Shown in pieces: positions 17,405 through 27,149 of a DNA stretch of 37,560 nt; positions within the stretch are counted from its first letter, which is position 1, and each line of letters opens with the position of its first letter. The notes beneath the pieces are model-generated. The model searched no databases. It had not been told where the DNA came from and saw only the letters and a program-made list of their open reading frames with translations. The position numbers were made by a program, and so were the translations under genes. Source of the stretch: Paracoccaceae bacterium (lineage in GTDB: Bacteria; Pseudomonadota; Alphaproteobacteria; Rhodobacterales; Rhodobacteraceae); contig JAAEZA010000043.1 of the NCBI GenBank assembly GCA_018223125.1, forward strand, positions 1 to 37,560. The letters are read 5' to 3'.

Positions 17405-18706
17405 TTAGCGCCCGACGCTGACATAGGTCAGGCCGGCCTTTGCAGCCTCAACCGGATCGTAAACATTGCGCAGGTCTGCCATTTTCGGTGTCTTCATCGT
17501 GCCGACCATCCGGTCCAGATCCAGTGCGCGGAATTCGTTCCACTCTGTCATCAGGATCACGGCTTCCGCATCCTGCATCGCAGTGTAGGCATCATCTTCC
17601 CATGTCACGCCGGGCAGCAGGTCCTTGCCTTCCTTATAGCCTTGGGGATCAACTACATGCACATTTGCACCGGCCCCGACCAGTGCGGGCACAATCGTCA
17701 GGGATGGGCTGTCGCGCATGTCGTCGGTGTTGGGTTTGAAGGTTACACCCAGAACGGTGATCTTCTTGCCGTTTACGCTGTCGTCGCAAAGTTCCATGAT
17801 CTTGTCGATCATCCGCCGTTTGGTGGCTTCGTTGATGTCGATCACGGATTCGACGATTTCCATCGGGCTGGCATATTCCTGACCGATCCGTGCCAGTGCC
17901 TTTGTGTCTTTGGGGAAGCAGGAACCGCCATACCCCGGACCGGCGTTCAGGAATTTGGAGCCGATCCGGTTGTCCATGCCCATCCCTTTGGAAACAGATT
18001 TCACATCCGCACCGACTTTTTCGCACAGGGCGGCGATTTCGTTAATGAAAGTGATCTTCGTCGCCAGAAACGCATTGGCGGCGTATTTGATCATCTCGGC
18101 GGATTCCAGATCGGTATAGACAATCGGAGCTTCGCGCAGGGCAAGAGGACGGTAGATTTTCGCCATCACGTCGCGTGCCCTGTCGGATTCAACACCAACC
18201 ACTACGCGGTCGGGGCGCATGAAATCCTCGATTGCGGCACCTTCACGCAGAAATTCTGGGTTGGAGGCCACATCGAAATCAGCCTCTGGATTTTCTTCGC
18301 GGATGATTTCCTCAATCCGGCGGTTTGTGCCGACCGGCACGGTGGATTTCGTCACAACAACGGTATAGCCGTCCATGGCGCGGGCGATCTCGCGGGCGGC
18401 TTCATAGACATAGGTCAGGTCCGCATGCCCGTCACCGCGGCGTGTGGGTGTGCCCACACCGATAAAAACGGCATCCGCTTTGGCCACGGCATCGGCGAAA
18501 TCCAGTGTGAACCCCAGCCGCCCGGCCGCTACATTGCGCGCCATCAAATCTTCCAGTCCCGGTTCGAAAATCGGAACAATGCCGTTTTCGAGGGCTTCGA
18601 TTTTTTCTGGCAGTTTGTCGACACAAATTACATCGTGGCCGAAATCGGAAAAACAAACCCCTGAAACGAGCCCGACATAACCGGTACCAATCATAGTTAA
18701 CTGCAT
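17405..18706 (-). CDS. ugd: UDP-glucose 6-dehydrogenase
   Basis: This enzyme oxidises UDP-glucose to UDP-glucuronate in two NAD-dependent steps. I place the start at the ATG at 18706 (MQLTMIGTGYVGLVSG), which gives 433 residues, the normal UGD length, with the GxGxxG motif at the very N-terminus and an AAAAGG site upstream; the frame stays open to 18988 without support. The catalytic Cys263 is in PGYGGSCFPKDTKAL. The C-terminal UDP-binding domain has VLGVTFKPNTDDMRDSPS. It is divergent from the UDP-glucuronate epimerase gene across a 141-nt control region, so the two genes probably respond to the same signal and supply UDP-uronic acids. Confidence 0.95.
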   Translation of the reverse strand: MQLTMIGTGYVGLVSGVCFSDFGHDVICVDKLPEKIEALENGIVPIFEPGLEDLMARNVAAGRLGFTLDFADAVAKADAVFIGVGTPTRRGDGHADLTYVYEAAREIARAMDGYTVVVTKSTVPVGTNRRIEEIIREENPEADFDVASNPEFLREGAAIEDFMRPDRVVVGVESDRARDVMAKIYRPLALREAPIVYTDLESAEMIKYAANAFLATKITFINEIAALCEKVGADVKSVSKGMGMDNRIGSKFLNAGPGYGGSCFPKDTKALARIGQEYASPMEIVESVIDINEATKRRMIDKIMELCDDSVNGKKITVLGVTFKPNTDDMRDSPSLTIVPALVGAGANVHVVDPQGYKEGKDLLPGVTWEDDAYTAMQDAEAVILMTEWNEFRALDLDRMVGTMKTPKMADLRNVYDPVEAAKAGLTYVSVGR

Positions 18707-18735
18707 ATTAAAGCCTTTTGCTGGAAGAAAACGTT

Positions 18736-18793
18736 CCTGATAAACTGTGGTTCTACCTAAATCAGGCCTTGGTTCAAGCGAATTAGCCTGATT
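18736..18793. promoter_or_regulatory. Candidate shared operator between ugd and the epimerase gene
   Basis: The divergent region holds an 8-bp inverted repeat, AATCAGGC (18760-18767) and GCCTGATT (18786-18793), separated by 18 nt, with a smaller CTTG-GTT-CAAG repeat (18768-18778) nested inside. A further CCTGAT copy lies at 18736-18741. The three CCTGAT/ATCAGG copies are spaced about 25-26 bp apart. This looks like a binding site for a dimeric regulator acting on both genes. The repeats are seen directly; the regulator is unknown. Confidence 0.4.
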
Positions 18794-18847
18794 GCAGAGC
18801 TTGCTTGCGGCAGGTAAGGATTGGGTGTTTCTGCAAAAAGGCACGTC

Positions 18848-19867
18848 ATGGCTAAAATACTGATCACAGGCAGCGCAGGGTTTATCGGATTTCACCTCGC
18901 GCAGGTGATGCTTGACAACGGGTGGCAGGTTCTTGGCGTTGACGCGATGACCGATTACTATGACGTGAACCTCAAGCGCCGCCGCCACGCCATGTTGTCC
19001 CAGAATGAAGGGTTCAGCGCCCTTGAAACGGACATTCGCGCGTTTGAGGAATTACAAGCGCCGGTGATGGATTTTGCACCGGATGTGATTGTCCATCTCG
19101 CAGCCCAAGCCGGTGTGCGCTATTCCATCGAAAACCCCCGCGCCTATATTGAAACCAATCTTGTCGGTACGTTTAACATCATGGAACTGGCCCGCGAACT
19201 GGCGGTGGACCATTTGCTGATGGCCTCTACCTCCAGCGTTTATGGTGCAAATGAGGTGATGCCTTTCACCGAGGTGGAAAAGACCGACACGCAGATGACG
19301 CTTTATGCAGCGACGAAAAAGGCCAATGAAAACATGGGGCATTCCTATGCCCATCTGTGGAAACTGCCGACAACCATGTTCCGTTTCTTTACGGTTTACG
19401 GCCCTTGGGGGCGCCCGGATATGGCGCTGTTCAAATTTGTGAAGGCCGGTCTGAACGGTGATCCCATCGATGTTTACAATCACGGCGATATGGAGCGGGA
19501 CTTCACCTATGTAACCGATCTCGTCCGCGCCATCAGCCTGCTGGTAAAGGCACCGCCCCCGCGGGTGGCGGAGCGTGAGAACTGGACGCCTCTGGAAAAC
19601 GACAGCCTGTCACCCGCGGCGCCGTTCCGTGTGGTTAACATCGGCAATTCCGACAAGGTGCGCCTACTGGATTTCGTGGACGAGATAGAACAGGCCATCG
19701 GCCGCAAGATCGCGCGGAACTACATGGATATGCAGCCGGGCGATGTGCCGGCCACCTGGGCGGATTGCGAGTTGCTCAAGCAACTGGTCGGATATGCGCC
19801 CGAAACAGATGTTCACGATGGCGTGCGTGCCTTTGTCGATTGGTATCGGGATTATTATTCTGTGTGA
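18848..19867 (+). CDS. UDP-glucuronate 4-epimerase (CapI/LspL-like)
   Basis: This 339-residue extended-SDR nucleotide-sugar epimerase most likely converts UDP-glucuronate to UDP-galacturonate. It shows TGSAGFIGFHLA near the N-terminus, STSSVYG, and the catalytic YAATK (Tyr153, Lys157). DAMTDYYDVNLKRRR is typical of the CapI/LspL branch, as is RFFTVYGPWGRPDMA. I use the ATG at 18848, preceded by AAAAAGG 6 nt upstream; the frame could extend to a TTG at 18821. It is followed after 21 nt by a second nucleotide-sugar dehydrogenase gene. Substrate identity is a family-level inference strengthened by the divergent ugd gene. Confidence 0.9.
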   Translation: MAKILITGSAGFIGFHLAQVMLDNGWQVLGVDAMTDYYDVNLKRRRHAMLSQNEGFSALETDIRAFEELQAPVMDFAPDVIVHLAAQAGVRYSIENPRAYIETNLVGTFNIMELARELAVDHLLMASTSSVYGANEVMPFTEVEKTDTQMTLYAATKKANENMGHSYAHLWKLPTTMFRFFTVYGPWGRPDMALFKFVKAGLNGDPIDVYNHGDMERDFTYVTDLVRAISLLVKAPPPRVAERENWTPLENDSLSPAAPFRVVNIGNSDKVRLLDFVDEIEQAIGRKIARNYMDMQPGDVPATWADCELLKQLVGYAPETDVHDGVRAFVDWYRDYYSV

Positions 19868-19888
19868 TGCACAGAAGGAAGCATTGCT

Positions 19889-21166
19889 ATGTTGGATATG
19901 AAATCAGCCCGAATCGCCGTGATCGGACTTGGCTATGTCGGATTGCCGCTCGCCGTGGAATTCGGACGCCTGTTTCCGACGGTCGGGTTTGACCTGAACG
20001 CCGGACGGATCGCCAGTCTGCGCAAGGGCGAGGATTTCACCCGCGAGGTCACGCCGGATGAACTGGCGCAGGCACAGCACCTGCAATTTGTAGATACTGT
20101 AGAGCAAATCCGCGATTGCAACGTGTATGTGGTGACGGTGCCAACCCCTGTGGATCCCCATAAACGTCCCGATCTCGGCCCGTTGCTTGCCGCCAGCCGG
20201 TCGGTCGGTGGGGTGCTGTCCAAGGGTGACGTGGTGATCTTTGAAAGCACGGTTTATCCGGGTGCGACCGAAGAGGATTGTGTGCCCGTGATCGAAGGTG
20301 CCTCTGGGTTGGTGTTCAACCGTGATTTCTTTGTCGGCTACAGCCCGGAGCGGATCAATCCCGGTGACATGCAGCGTCGCTTGCCAAACATTGTGAAAGT
20401 CACCTCCGGAAGTACACCTGAAGCTTCGGATTTTGTGGACAGCCTTTATTCCGCGATCGTGCCTGCCGGTACCCACAAGGCCCCGTCCATTGCCGTGGCC
20501 GAAGCGGCCAAAGTAATCGAAAACACCCAACGTGATCTGAACATTGCACTGGTGAACGAACTGGCAATGATTTTTCACCGGCTGGGTATAGATACCGCCG
20601 ATGTGCTGGCGGCCGCTGGCACAAAATGGAACTTCCTGCCCTTCAGGCCCGGACTGGTGGGCGGTCATTGCATCGGGGTCGATCCCTATTACCTGACCCA
20701 TAAGGCGCAGGCGGTCGGGTATAACCCCGAGGTGATCCTTGCAGGGCGCCGGATCAATGATGCGATGGGCAAGGTTGTGGCATCGGAACTGATCAAGGCG
20801 ATGATCCGCAAGGGGGTCGCGATTGAAGGGGCCGAGATCCTTGTGATGGGACTGACGTTCAAGGAAAACTGCCCCGATCTGCGCAACACACGCGTGGTGG
20901 ATGTGATTGCGGAACTTCAGGATTACGGGGTGACGGTGCATGTGCACGACCCTTGGGCTGATCCGGAACAAGCCCGCACGATCTATGGACTTGATCTGGT
21001 AGATGCACCCGAACAGGGCCGCTATGACGCGGTTGTTCTGGCTGTGGCCCATGACGAATTTGCCAAGGGCGATCCGGAAAAAATCAGCGCGCTTTGTGCC
21101 TCTCCCAGCGTCATCTATGATCTGAAGCATATTTTGCCTAAATCCGCCGTCGATTTGCGTCTGTAA
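19889..21166 (+). CDS. UDP-N-acetylhexosamine 6-dehydrogenase (TviB/WbpO-like)
   Basis: This nucleotide-sugar dehydrogenase has 425 residues. It is of the TviB/WbpO type, which oxidises UDP-GlcNAc or UDP-GalNAc to the uronic acid. The NAD motif is VIGLGYVGLPLAVEFG, the catalytic Cys261 is in RPGLVGGHCIGVDPYYLTHKA, and the C-terminal domain carries GLTFKENCPDLRNTRV. The HCIGVDPYYLT form is typical of the HexNAc group rather than UDP-glucose dehydrogenases, whose motif here (in ugd) is GGSCFPKD. Together with ugd and the epimerase it could supply three acidic sugar donors. A run of seven T residues (21183-21189) lies downstream but without a clear stem. Confidence 0.9.
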   Translation: MLDMKSARIAVIGLGYVGLPLAVEFGRLFPTVGFDLNAGRIASLRKGEDFTREVTPDELAQAQHLQFVDTVEQIRDCNVYVVTVPTPVDPHKRPDLGPLLAASRSVGGVLSKGDVVIFESTVYPGATEEDCVPVIEGASGLVFNRDFFVGYSPERINPGDMQRRLPNIVKVTSGSTPEASDFVDSLYSAIVPAGTHKAPSIAVAEAAKVIENTQRDLNIALVNELAMIFHRLGIDTADVLAAAGTKWNFLPFRPGLVGGHCIGVDPYYLTHKAQAVGYNPEVILAGRRINDAMGKVVASELIKAMIRKGVAIEGAEILVMGLTFKENCPDLRNTRVVDVIAELQDYGVTVHVHDPWADPEQARTIYGLDLVDAPEQGRYDAVVLAVAHDEFAKGDPEKISALCASPSVIYDLKHILPKSAVDLRL

Positions 21167-21253
21167 CCTGCCGCAGTCCTTGTTTTTTTCGTGCGTGGCG
21201 GGTTAACTGGAGTTGCGGCCTTGAAAGAGGCCATGATCAAACGGGACACCAGA

Positions 21254-23041
21254 ATGAACGCCGAGACCACGCCGCTGTTGCAGGTTAACGACCTGTCGAT
21301 CGGGTTTGGAGACCAGCCACCGATTATTACGGATGTGAATTTTTCGATTGATCGGGGCGAGACTCTTGCCTTGGTGGGCGAAAGCGGTTCCGGTAAAACG
21401 ATAACCTGCCGGTCCTTGCTGCGGGTGCTGCCCCGTTCCGCGGTGATCCATTCCGGCACGGCTGTGTTTGATCCAAAGGCTTCCGCGCCGGTTGATCTGT
21501 TTTCCCTGTCCGAAAAAGAGCTGCGCGATGTGCGGGGAGATCGCATTTCGATGATCTTTCAGGAACCCATGCACAGCCTGTCGCCCTTGCATAGGATCGG
21601 TCATCAGGTGGCCGAGGTTCTGACCCTGCATCGTGGCCATTCCCGCGCCAGCGCAAAGGCCGAGGTGGTCGAAAAATTCCGCCGTGTCGGATTCGTTGAT
21701 CCGGAGCGGGCCTTCGCGGCCTACCCTTTCGAATTGTCGGGCGGGATGCGCCAGCGGGCGATGATTGCCATGGCGATGATTGCACGGCCCGAATTGCTGA
21801 TTGCCGATGAACCGACCACGGCGCTGGATGTAACCACGCAGGCGCAGGTTCTGGAACTGATCAAGGGGTTGCAGGAAGAAACCGGAATGGCGGTAATTTT
21901 TGTGACCCATGATCTGGGGGTGGTGGCAAATATCGCGGATCAGGTCTGTGTGCTGCGCAAGGGGCGCGTGATGGAAAGCGGGCCAACCGATATCGTAATC
22001 GGCGCTCCGGCGCACGGGTACACGAGAAAGCTGCTGGCGGCGGCACCAGCCATTCCCCACAGCGCGCAACCCTCGGCGGCGCGGCCTGTGGTGGACCCGA
22101 TCCTTCAGCTTGAGGGGATCAACAAAACCTTTGTCTCCCGCGCTGGCAGCTTCTTTGGTAAAAGACGCGAGGTTCAGGCTGTGAAAAACGTCAGCCTGAC
22201 GGTGGAGCGGGGCAAGACCTTCGCTATTGTGGGCGAAAGCGGCTCAGGCAAATCGACCGTGGCAAATATCGCACTGGGCGCAACGGCCGCAGATGAGGGC
22301 GGGGCGATCCGCTATTGGCCGGAAAAAGGCGCGTTGCCCGTGGATGTGGCCCATCTGGACAAATCGGAACGGCAGGCCTTCCAGCGCGAGGCGCAGATGG
22401 TGTTCCAAGACCCGTTCAGTTCGCTGTCCCCGCGCATGCAGATTATTGATATTCTGACCGAACCGCTGCGGATTCACGGGATCGGAACCCGCAAGGAACA
22501 AAGGGAACGGGCGGCGGAACTGCTGGAAAAAGTCGGGCTCGACAAGAATATGCTGCGCCGCTTTCCCCATGCATTTTCCGGTGGCCAGCGCCAGCGCTTG
22601 TCCATTGCCCGTGCGCTTGCCCTGAACCCGAGCCTGCTGGTTTGTGATGAACCCACCAGCGCGCTGGATCTGTCGGTGCAAAAGCAGGTGCTGGAATTGC
22701 TGGAAGGGATTCGCGACGATTTCGGTCTTAGCTATTTGTTCATCAGTCACGATCTGGCCGTTGTCGCACGGATCGCGGATGAGGTCGCCGTGATGCGACA
22801 GGGTCAAATTGTTGAACAAGCGGCGCCGGATGTGTTGTTCACAGCCCCCCGCCATCCCTATACCAAGGCGCTGATCGCTGCCTGTCTTGAGGCGGACGTC
22901 AGCCAGAAAATCAACCTTCAGACCGTGGCGCTGGGCGCGGGTGATCCGCATACCTGGCCCGAAGCCTATGCCATGCAAGGCAGTTCCCTGCCGCCTCTGG
23001 TCGAAACGGAGCCGGGCCATCTGGTCCGGGTAAACCCATGA
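21254..23041 (+). CDS. yejF: Peptide ABC transporter, duplicated ATPase subunit (YejF-like)
   Basis: This is the ATP-hydrolysing subunit of a peptide or microcin-C-type importer, a fusion of two ABC domains (595 residues from this start). Domain 1 has [19 protein letters not shown] and [12 protein letters not shown]; domain 2 has [19 protein letters not shown] and [12 protein letters not shown]. Each carries the extra C-terminal oligopeptide-type segment ([26 protein letters not shown]). I prefer the ATG at 21254 because it starts just before the first conserved strand, but its ribosome-binding site is weak and an ATG at 21233 in the same frame cannot be excluded. The stop overlaps the next gene (ATGA). 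Confidence 0.9.
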   Translation: MNAETTPLLQVNDLSIGFGDQPPIITDVNFSIDRGETLALVGESGSGKTITCRSLLRVLPRSAVIHSGTAVFDPKASAPVDLFSLSEKELRDVRGDRISMIFQEPMHSLSPLHRIGHQVAEVLTLHRGHSRASAKAEVVEKFRRVGFVDPERAFAAYPFELSGGMRQRAMIAMAMIARPELLIADEPTTALDVTTQAQVLELIKGLQEETGMAVIFVTHDLGVVANIADQVCVLRKGRVMESGPTDIVIGAPAHGYTRKLLAAAPAIPHSAQPSAARPVVDPILQLEGINKTFVSRAGSFFGKRREVQAVKNVSLTVERGKTFAIVGESGSGKSTVANIALGATAADEGGAIRYWPEKGALPVDVAHLDKSERQAFQREAQMVFQDPFSSLSPRMQIIDILTEPLRIHGIGTRKEQRERAAELLEKVGLDKNMLRRFPHAFSGGQRQRLSIARALALNPSLLVCDEPTSALDLSVQKQVLELLEGIRDDFGLSYLFISHDLAVVARIADEVAVMRQGQIVEQAAPDVLFTAPRHPYTKALIAACLEADVSQKINLQTVALGAGDPHTWPEAYAMQGSSLPPLVETEPGHLVRVNP

Positions 23042-24966
23042 TGTTGAAGCCTGTCATTCGTTGCCTTTGCCTTGTCGCCTTTCTGGCTTCAGCGCCTTTT
23101 GCCACTTTGGCAGAAGATGTCGCGATGCAGGAAACCGGTTTTTGGGAGACAGAAGTCAAATCGGGCGCGCTTGACCCGATTGAAAAACGGATGCCGCGCA
23201 ATCCGTTTGTGGTCGACCTTGCTGGGAAAGGGCGCCAGTTCGGCCAGCACGGCGGCAATCTGCGCACGATGGTCACGCGTTCCAAAGACGTGCGGCAGAT
23301 GGTTGTGTACGGTTACGGACGGCTGGTGGGGTATGACGCAAAATACAATCTTGTGCCGGATATTCTGGCGGATGTGAAAGTTGCGGATGAACGGATTTTC
23401 GTTCTGAAGCTGCGCGAAGGGCACCGCTGGTCCGACGGGGCACCCTTTACCGCGGATGATTTCCGCTACTGGTGGTACGATGTGGCCAACAATGCGGAAC
23501 TTTCCCCCAGCGGGCCGCCGTCCTTTCTGCGGGTGGACGGGGAATACCCGCGCGTGCTGTTCCCGAATGAAACCACCGTTATCTTTCGCTGGTCCAAACC
23601 AAACCCGGGTTTCCTGCCTCATCTGGCACAGGCAAGACCGCCGTTCATTTATCGCCCGTCCACATATCTGAAGCAGTTCCACACAAAATACGCCGATCCG
23701 GAGACACTCGCCAAGGCGGTGGCCAAGGCCAAGGTTCGCGGCTGGGCCGCGCTGCATAACAAGCGCGATAATATGTATAAATTCGACAATCCCAGCCTGC
23801 CGACCTTGCAGCCGTGGATACCGGCGGACACCGGAATGGACAGTCGCCGCCTGTTCGTACGCAATCCTTATTATCACCGGATAGACAGTCGCGGTTTGCA
23901 ACTGCCCTATATCGATACAGTAGAAATGAGCATCGTCGGCTCCGGTCTGGTGGCTGCGAAAACCAACGCCGGAGAGGTGGACCTTCAGGCGCGCGGTCTG
24001 GATTTCAACGACGTAGCGGTGCTGAAGAAAGGCGAATCCGAAGGGCAGGGCTACAGGGTGCACCTGTGGCCGAACGGAACGGCCAGCCAGATAGCGATTT
24101 ACCTGAACCTGAACCACGCCGATCCGGTCTGGCGTGAGATTCTGCGGGACGTGCAATTCCGCCGTGCGCTTTCCCTTGCGATTGACCGGCGGATGATCAA
24201 CCGCGCGCTTTACTTCGGGCTGGCCTCTGAAGGGAATATGACGGCGCTACCCGCCAGCCCGTTCTTTAGCGAGTCCAACCTGAACAGCTATGCCCAGTAC
24301 GATCCGGAACGGGCGAACCGGATGCTCGACGATCTGGGATATACCGAACGCAGGGGCGACGGTATACGCGTTCTGGAGGATGGCCGCCCGATGCGTATTC
24401 TGGTGGAAACCGCAGGCGAACGTCAGGAAGTTGAAAACGCCTTACAAATCATCGCAGACACATGGCGCGACATCGGGGTGGAACTGGTAATGCGCCCGCT
24501 TGACCGGGATATCCTGCGCCAGCACGTTTATTCCGGCCAGTCGATGGCGGCGGTCTGGTTCGGGTGGGACAACGGTATTCCGACCCCCAATACCTCGCCG
24601 GGCTATCTTGCGCCCCGCGCACAGGATTTTTTCGCATGGCCGAAATGGGGGCAGTATTACCAGACCAACTCCGAAGCAGGCGAGCCGGTGGATATGCCCA
24701 AAGCCGCCCGTCTGATGGATCTGGCCGCAGAATGGGAAAGGACCGACAGTCGCGCACGGCGGGTGGCGATCTGGCAGGAGATGTTGAAAATTCACGCAGA
24801 AGAAAAATACGCGATCGGCATTCTGGCAGAAGCGCCGCAACCCGTTGTCGTGTCCGAAAAATTAAAGAACGTGCCCGAGGCAGGGTTGTGGGCCTGGGAT
24901 CCGGGCGCGCATTTCGGGATACACCGGATGGATGAATTCTTCTTCGCGCAAGAGGTCACGAACTGA
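23038..24966 (+). CDS. yejA: Peptide ABC transporter, periplasmic substrate-binding protein (YejA-like)
   Basis: This is an SBP_bac_5-type periplasmic binding protein of 642 residues that captures oligopeptides or related solutes for the ABC importer. The first 25 or so residues form a signal peptide ending SAPFATLAE. Family features include the segment YGYGRLVGYDAKYNLVPDI, VLKLREGHRWSDGAPFTADDF and FRRALSLAIDRRMINRALYFG. The C-terminal part reads WAWDPGAHFGIHRMDEFFF, as in YejA-type proteins. Its length and the fused ATPase neighbour point to the Yej subfamily rather than Dpp or Opp. It overlaps yejF by 4 nt and yejB by 1 nt. Confidence 0.9.
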   Translation: MMLKPVIRCLCLVAFLASAPFATLAEDVAMQETGFWETEVKSGALDPIEKRMPRNPFVVDLAGKGRQFGQHGGNLRTMVTRSKDVRQMVVYGYGRLVGYDAKYNLVPDILADVKVADERIFVLKLREGHRWSDGAPFTADDFRYWWYDVANNAELSPSGPPSFLRVDGEYPRVLFPNETTVIFRWSKPNPGFLPHLAQARPPFIYRPSTYLKQFHTKYADPETLAKAVAKAKVRGWAALHNKRDNMYKFDNPSLPTLQPWIPADTGMDSRRLFVRNPYYHRIDSRGLQLPYIDTVEMSIVGSGLVAAKTNAGEVDLQARGLDFNDVAVLKKGESEGQGYRVHLWPNGTASQIAIYLNLNHADPVWREILRDVQFRRALSLAIDRRMINRALYFGLASEGNMTALPASPFFSESNLNSYAQYDPERANRMLDDLGYTERRGDGIRVLEDGRPMRILVETAGERQEVENALQIIADTWRDIGVELVMRPLDRDILRQHVYSGQSMAAVWFGWDNGIPTPNTSPGYLAPRAQDFFAWPKWGQYYQTNSEAGEPVDMPKAARLMDLAAEWERTDSRARRVAIWQEMLKIHAEEKYAIGILAEAPQPVVVSEKLKNVPEAGLWAWDPGAHFGIHRMDEFFFAQEVTN

Positions 24967-25994
24967 TGCTCATCCTGCGTTATTCGATTTACCGCTTCAT
25001 CACGATGCTCGCGACCCTTGTCGTAGTGTCGGCGCTGGTGTTCTTCATCATGAACCTGCCGCCCGGTGATTACCTGTCCAACCTGATCGCCGAACTGCGG
25101 GCCACGGGGCAGGCAGACGGGATTTCCAAGGTAGAGTTCCTGCGGGTGGAATATTCGCTGGATCAGCCGCTGTGGAAGCAATACCTGATCTGGATGGGCT
25201 TCTGGCCCGGCCCGCACGGATTTTCGGGTATCATTCAGGGGGATTTCGGCTGGTCGTTCGAATTTGACCGTCCCGTTGCGGAAATTGTCGGCGGGGCCTT
25301 GTGGCTGACAGTGCTAGTGAATGTGGCAGCGGTGCTGTTTGTCTATCTGGTGGCGCTGCCGCTGGGTGTGCTGGCCGCGGCCAAATCCAAAACATGGGTG
25401 GATTATACCTCGGCTTTTGTGGGGTATCTGGGTCTGGCCACACCGAATTTCCTGCTGGCGCTGATCCTGTTTTACTACGGCCACAAATATCTGGACCTGC
25501 CCATTGGCGGGCTGATGGCGCCGGAGTTTGAGGGCCAGCCCATGTCTCCGGAGAAGATCAAGTCAATTTTGCTGCACCTGATTATTCCCACCTTTGTGAT
25601 CGGAACATCCGGCGCGGCTGCGATGATGCAACGGTTGCGGGCAAACCTTCTGGACGAGCTTTCAAAACCCTATGTGGATACGGCACGGGCCAAAGGGGTG
25701 CCGCCGGTAAAGGCCATTCTGAAATACCCCTTCCGTGTGTCACTCAATCCGTTTGTGGCAGATATCGGCAACCTGTTGCCATCTCTTGTGTCGGGATCGG
25801 TGCTGGTGTCGGTCGTGCTTGGCTTGCAGACAATTGGTCCGGCGCTGTTGACGGCGCTGAAATCGCAGGACCAGTTTCTGGCCGGATTTATCCTGCTGTT
25901 TGTGGCGGCCCTGACCCTTGTCGGGACGATGATTTCCGATGTGCTGCTGGTGCTGCTTGATCCGCGAATCCGGTTTGGAGGGCGCGGGAAATGA
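24966..25994 (+). CDS. yejB: Peptide ABC transporter permease (YejB-like)
   Basis: This inner-membrane permease has 342 residues. It opens with a membrane segment (RFITMLATLVVVSALVFFIM), has a periplasmic region and then several further hydrophobic helices. The cytosolic coupling loop reads VDTARAKGVPPVKAILKYPFR, the EAA-type loop that contacts the ATPase. It would form the channel with the YejE-like subunit. Its start overlaps the yejA stop by 1 nt, and its end overlaps yejE by 4 nt, so stoichiometric expression of the importer is likely. Confidence 0.92.
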   Translation: MLILRYSIYRFITMLATLVVVSALVFFIMNLPPGDYLSNLIAELRATGQADGISKVEFLRVEYSLDQPLWKQYLIWMGFWPGPHGFSGIIQGDFGWSFEFDRPVAEIVGGALWLTVLVNVAAVLFVYLVALPLGVLAAAKSKTWVDYTSAFVGYLGLATPNFLLALILFYYGHKYLDLPIGGLMAPEFEGQPMSPEKIKSILLHLIIPTFVIGTSGAAAMMQRLRANLLDELSKPYVDTARAKGVPPVKAILKYPFRVSLNPFVADIGNLLPSLVSGSVLVSVVLGLQTIGPALLTALKSQDQFLAGFILLFVAALTLVGTMISDVLLVLLDPRIRFGGRGK

Positions 25995-27148
25995 CCACTC
26001 TGCCGAACAATCACTACGTTGATGACGCGCCTTATGATCCGGATGAGGACATCAAATCGCTCGACCGCCCCGATCTGGATGCCCCGAGCTGGCAGCTGAT
26101 CTGGCGCAAGTTCAAACGGCATAAACTGGGGCTGTGGTCGGGTATCTTCCTGCTGTTGGCCTATCTCAGTCTGCCGTTTGTGGGGTTTCTGGTGCCCTAC
26201 ACTCCGAACGAACGCAATGCCGATCACCTTTATGCAGCGCCCCAGATGGTGAGGCTGTTCCATGACGGGACGTTCATCGGGCCTTATGTCTATCCGATCA
26301 CCGCCGAGGCCGATCTGGAGAACTTCCGCTGGAATTATGTGGAGGACCGCGAAAATCCGGCGCGGCTGGAATATTTCTGCAAAGGGGATGATTACAACTT
26401 CCTTGGCCTGTTCCGTGCCGAGACCCATCTGTTCTGCGCACCCGAAGGGGCAACCGTGTTCCTGTGGGGGGCAGACCGGCTGGGGCGGGATATATTCTCG
26501 CGCATCTTTTATGGTGCGCAGCTCTCTCTGACGGTGGGTCTGATCGGGATTACTGTTTCCTTCATTCTGGGGATTACCATCGGTGGACTTGCGGGGTATT
26601 TCGGCGGGCGGACAGATTGGGGCGTGCAGCGGGTGATCGAAGTGCTGCGTTCCCTGCCGGAATTGCCCCTGTGGCTGGCCCTGTCTGCCGCCGTGCCGAG
26701 CCATTGGGGACCGATGGCGGTGTTCTTTGTGATTTCGATCATTCTGGGGCTGCTGGACTGGCCCGGCCTTGCGCGGGCGGTGCGGTCCAAATTTCTGGCC
26801 CTGCGGGAAGAGGAATTCGTACGTGCGGCTGAAATGATGGGGGCCAAGCCGAACCGGATCATCCGCAAGCATTTGCTGCCCAATTTTGCCAGCCACCTGA
26901 TCGCCAGCGCCATGTTGTCGATCCCTGCCATGATCCTTGGCGAAACGGCCCTGTCGTTTCTGGGACTGGGGCTGCGGGCGCCGGCGGTAAGCTGGGGGGT
27001 GATGCTGAACGACGCGCAGAACCTTGCGTCGATCGAGATTTACCCCTGGACCGCGATTCCGATGCTGCCGGTGATTGTCGTCGTGCTGGCGTTTAACTTC
27101 TTAGGTGACGGTTTGCGGGATTCCCTTGATCCCTATTCGGATCACTAG
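25991..27148 (+). CDS. yejE: Peptide ABC transporter permease (YejE-like)
   Basis: This is the second inner-membrane permease, 385 residues. A cytosolic N-terminus rich in acidic residues precedes the first membrane segment (SGIFFLLAYLSLPFVGF region). A sizable non-membrane insertion follows before FLWGADRLGRDIFSRIFYGA, the standard start of the DppC/OppC core. The coupling loop reads FVRAAEMMGAKPNRIIRKHLLPN. The C-terminus, FNFLGDGLRDSLDPYS, is the classic end of this permease family. It is the last gene of the importer operon, followed by the GC-rich hairpin at 27150-27209. Confidence 0.92.
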   Translation: MTTLPNNHYVDDAPYDPDEDIKSLDRPDLDAPSWQLIWRKFKRHKLGLWSGIFLLLAYLSLPFVGFLVPYTPNERNADHLYAAPQMVRLFHDGTFIGPYVYPITAEADLENFRWNYVEDRENPARLEYFCKGDDYNFLGLFRAETHLFCAPEGATVFLWGADRLGRDIFSRIFYGAQLSLTVGLIGITVSFILGITIGGLAGYFGGRTDWGVQRVIEVLRSLPELPLWLALSAAVPSHWGPMAVFFVISIILGLLDWPGLARAVRSKFLALREEEFVRAAEMMGAKPNRIIRKHLLPNFASHLIASAMLSIPAMILGETALSFLGLGLRAPAVSWGVMLNDAQNLASIEIYPWTAIPMLPVIVVVLAFNFLGDGLRDSLDPYSDH

Positions 27149-27149
27149 G

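Noticed and set aside
17405-18988. Longer version of UDP-glucose dehydrogenase starting at 18988
   Set aside because: The extra 94 residues lie before a standard N-terminal GxGxxG start, would cover the divergent control region and overlap the epimerase gene, and resemble no known domain.
19904-21130. Long minus-strand open frame opposite the HexNAc dehydrogenase gene
   Set aside because: The plus-strand gene has intact catalytic motifs; the reverse frame shows His/Gln/Arg-rich low-information sequence typical of an antisense shadow.
21183-21189. Run of seven T residues after the HexNAc dehydrogenase gene, a possible terminator
   Set aside because: No stem longer than about 3-4 bp precedes it.
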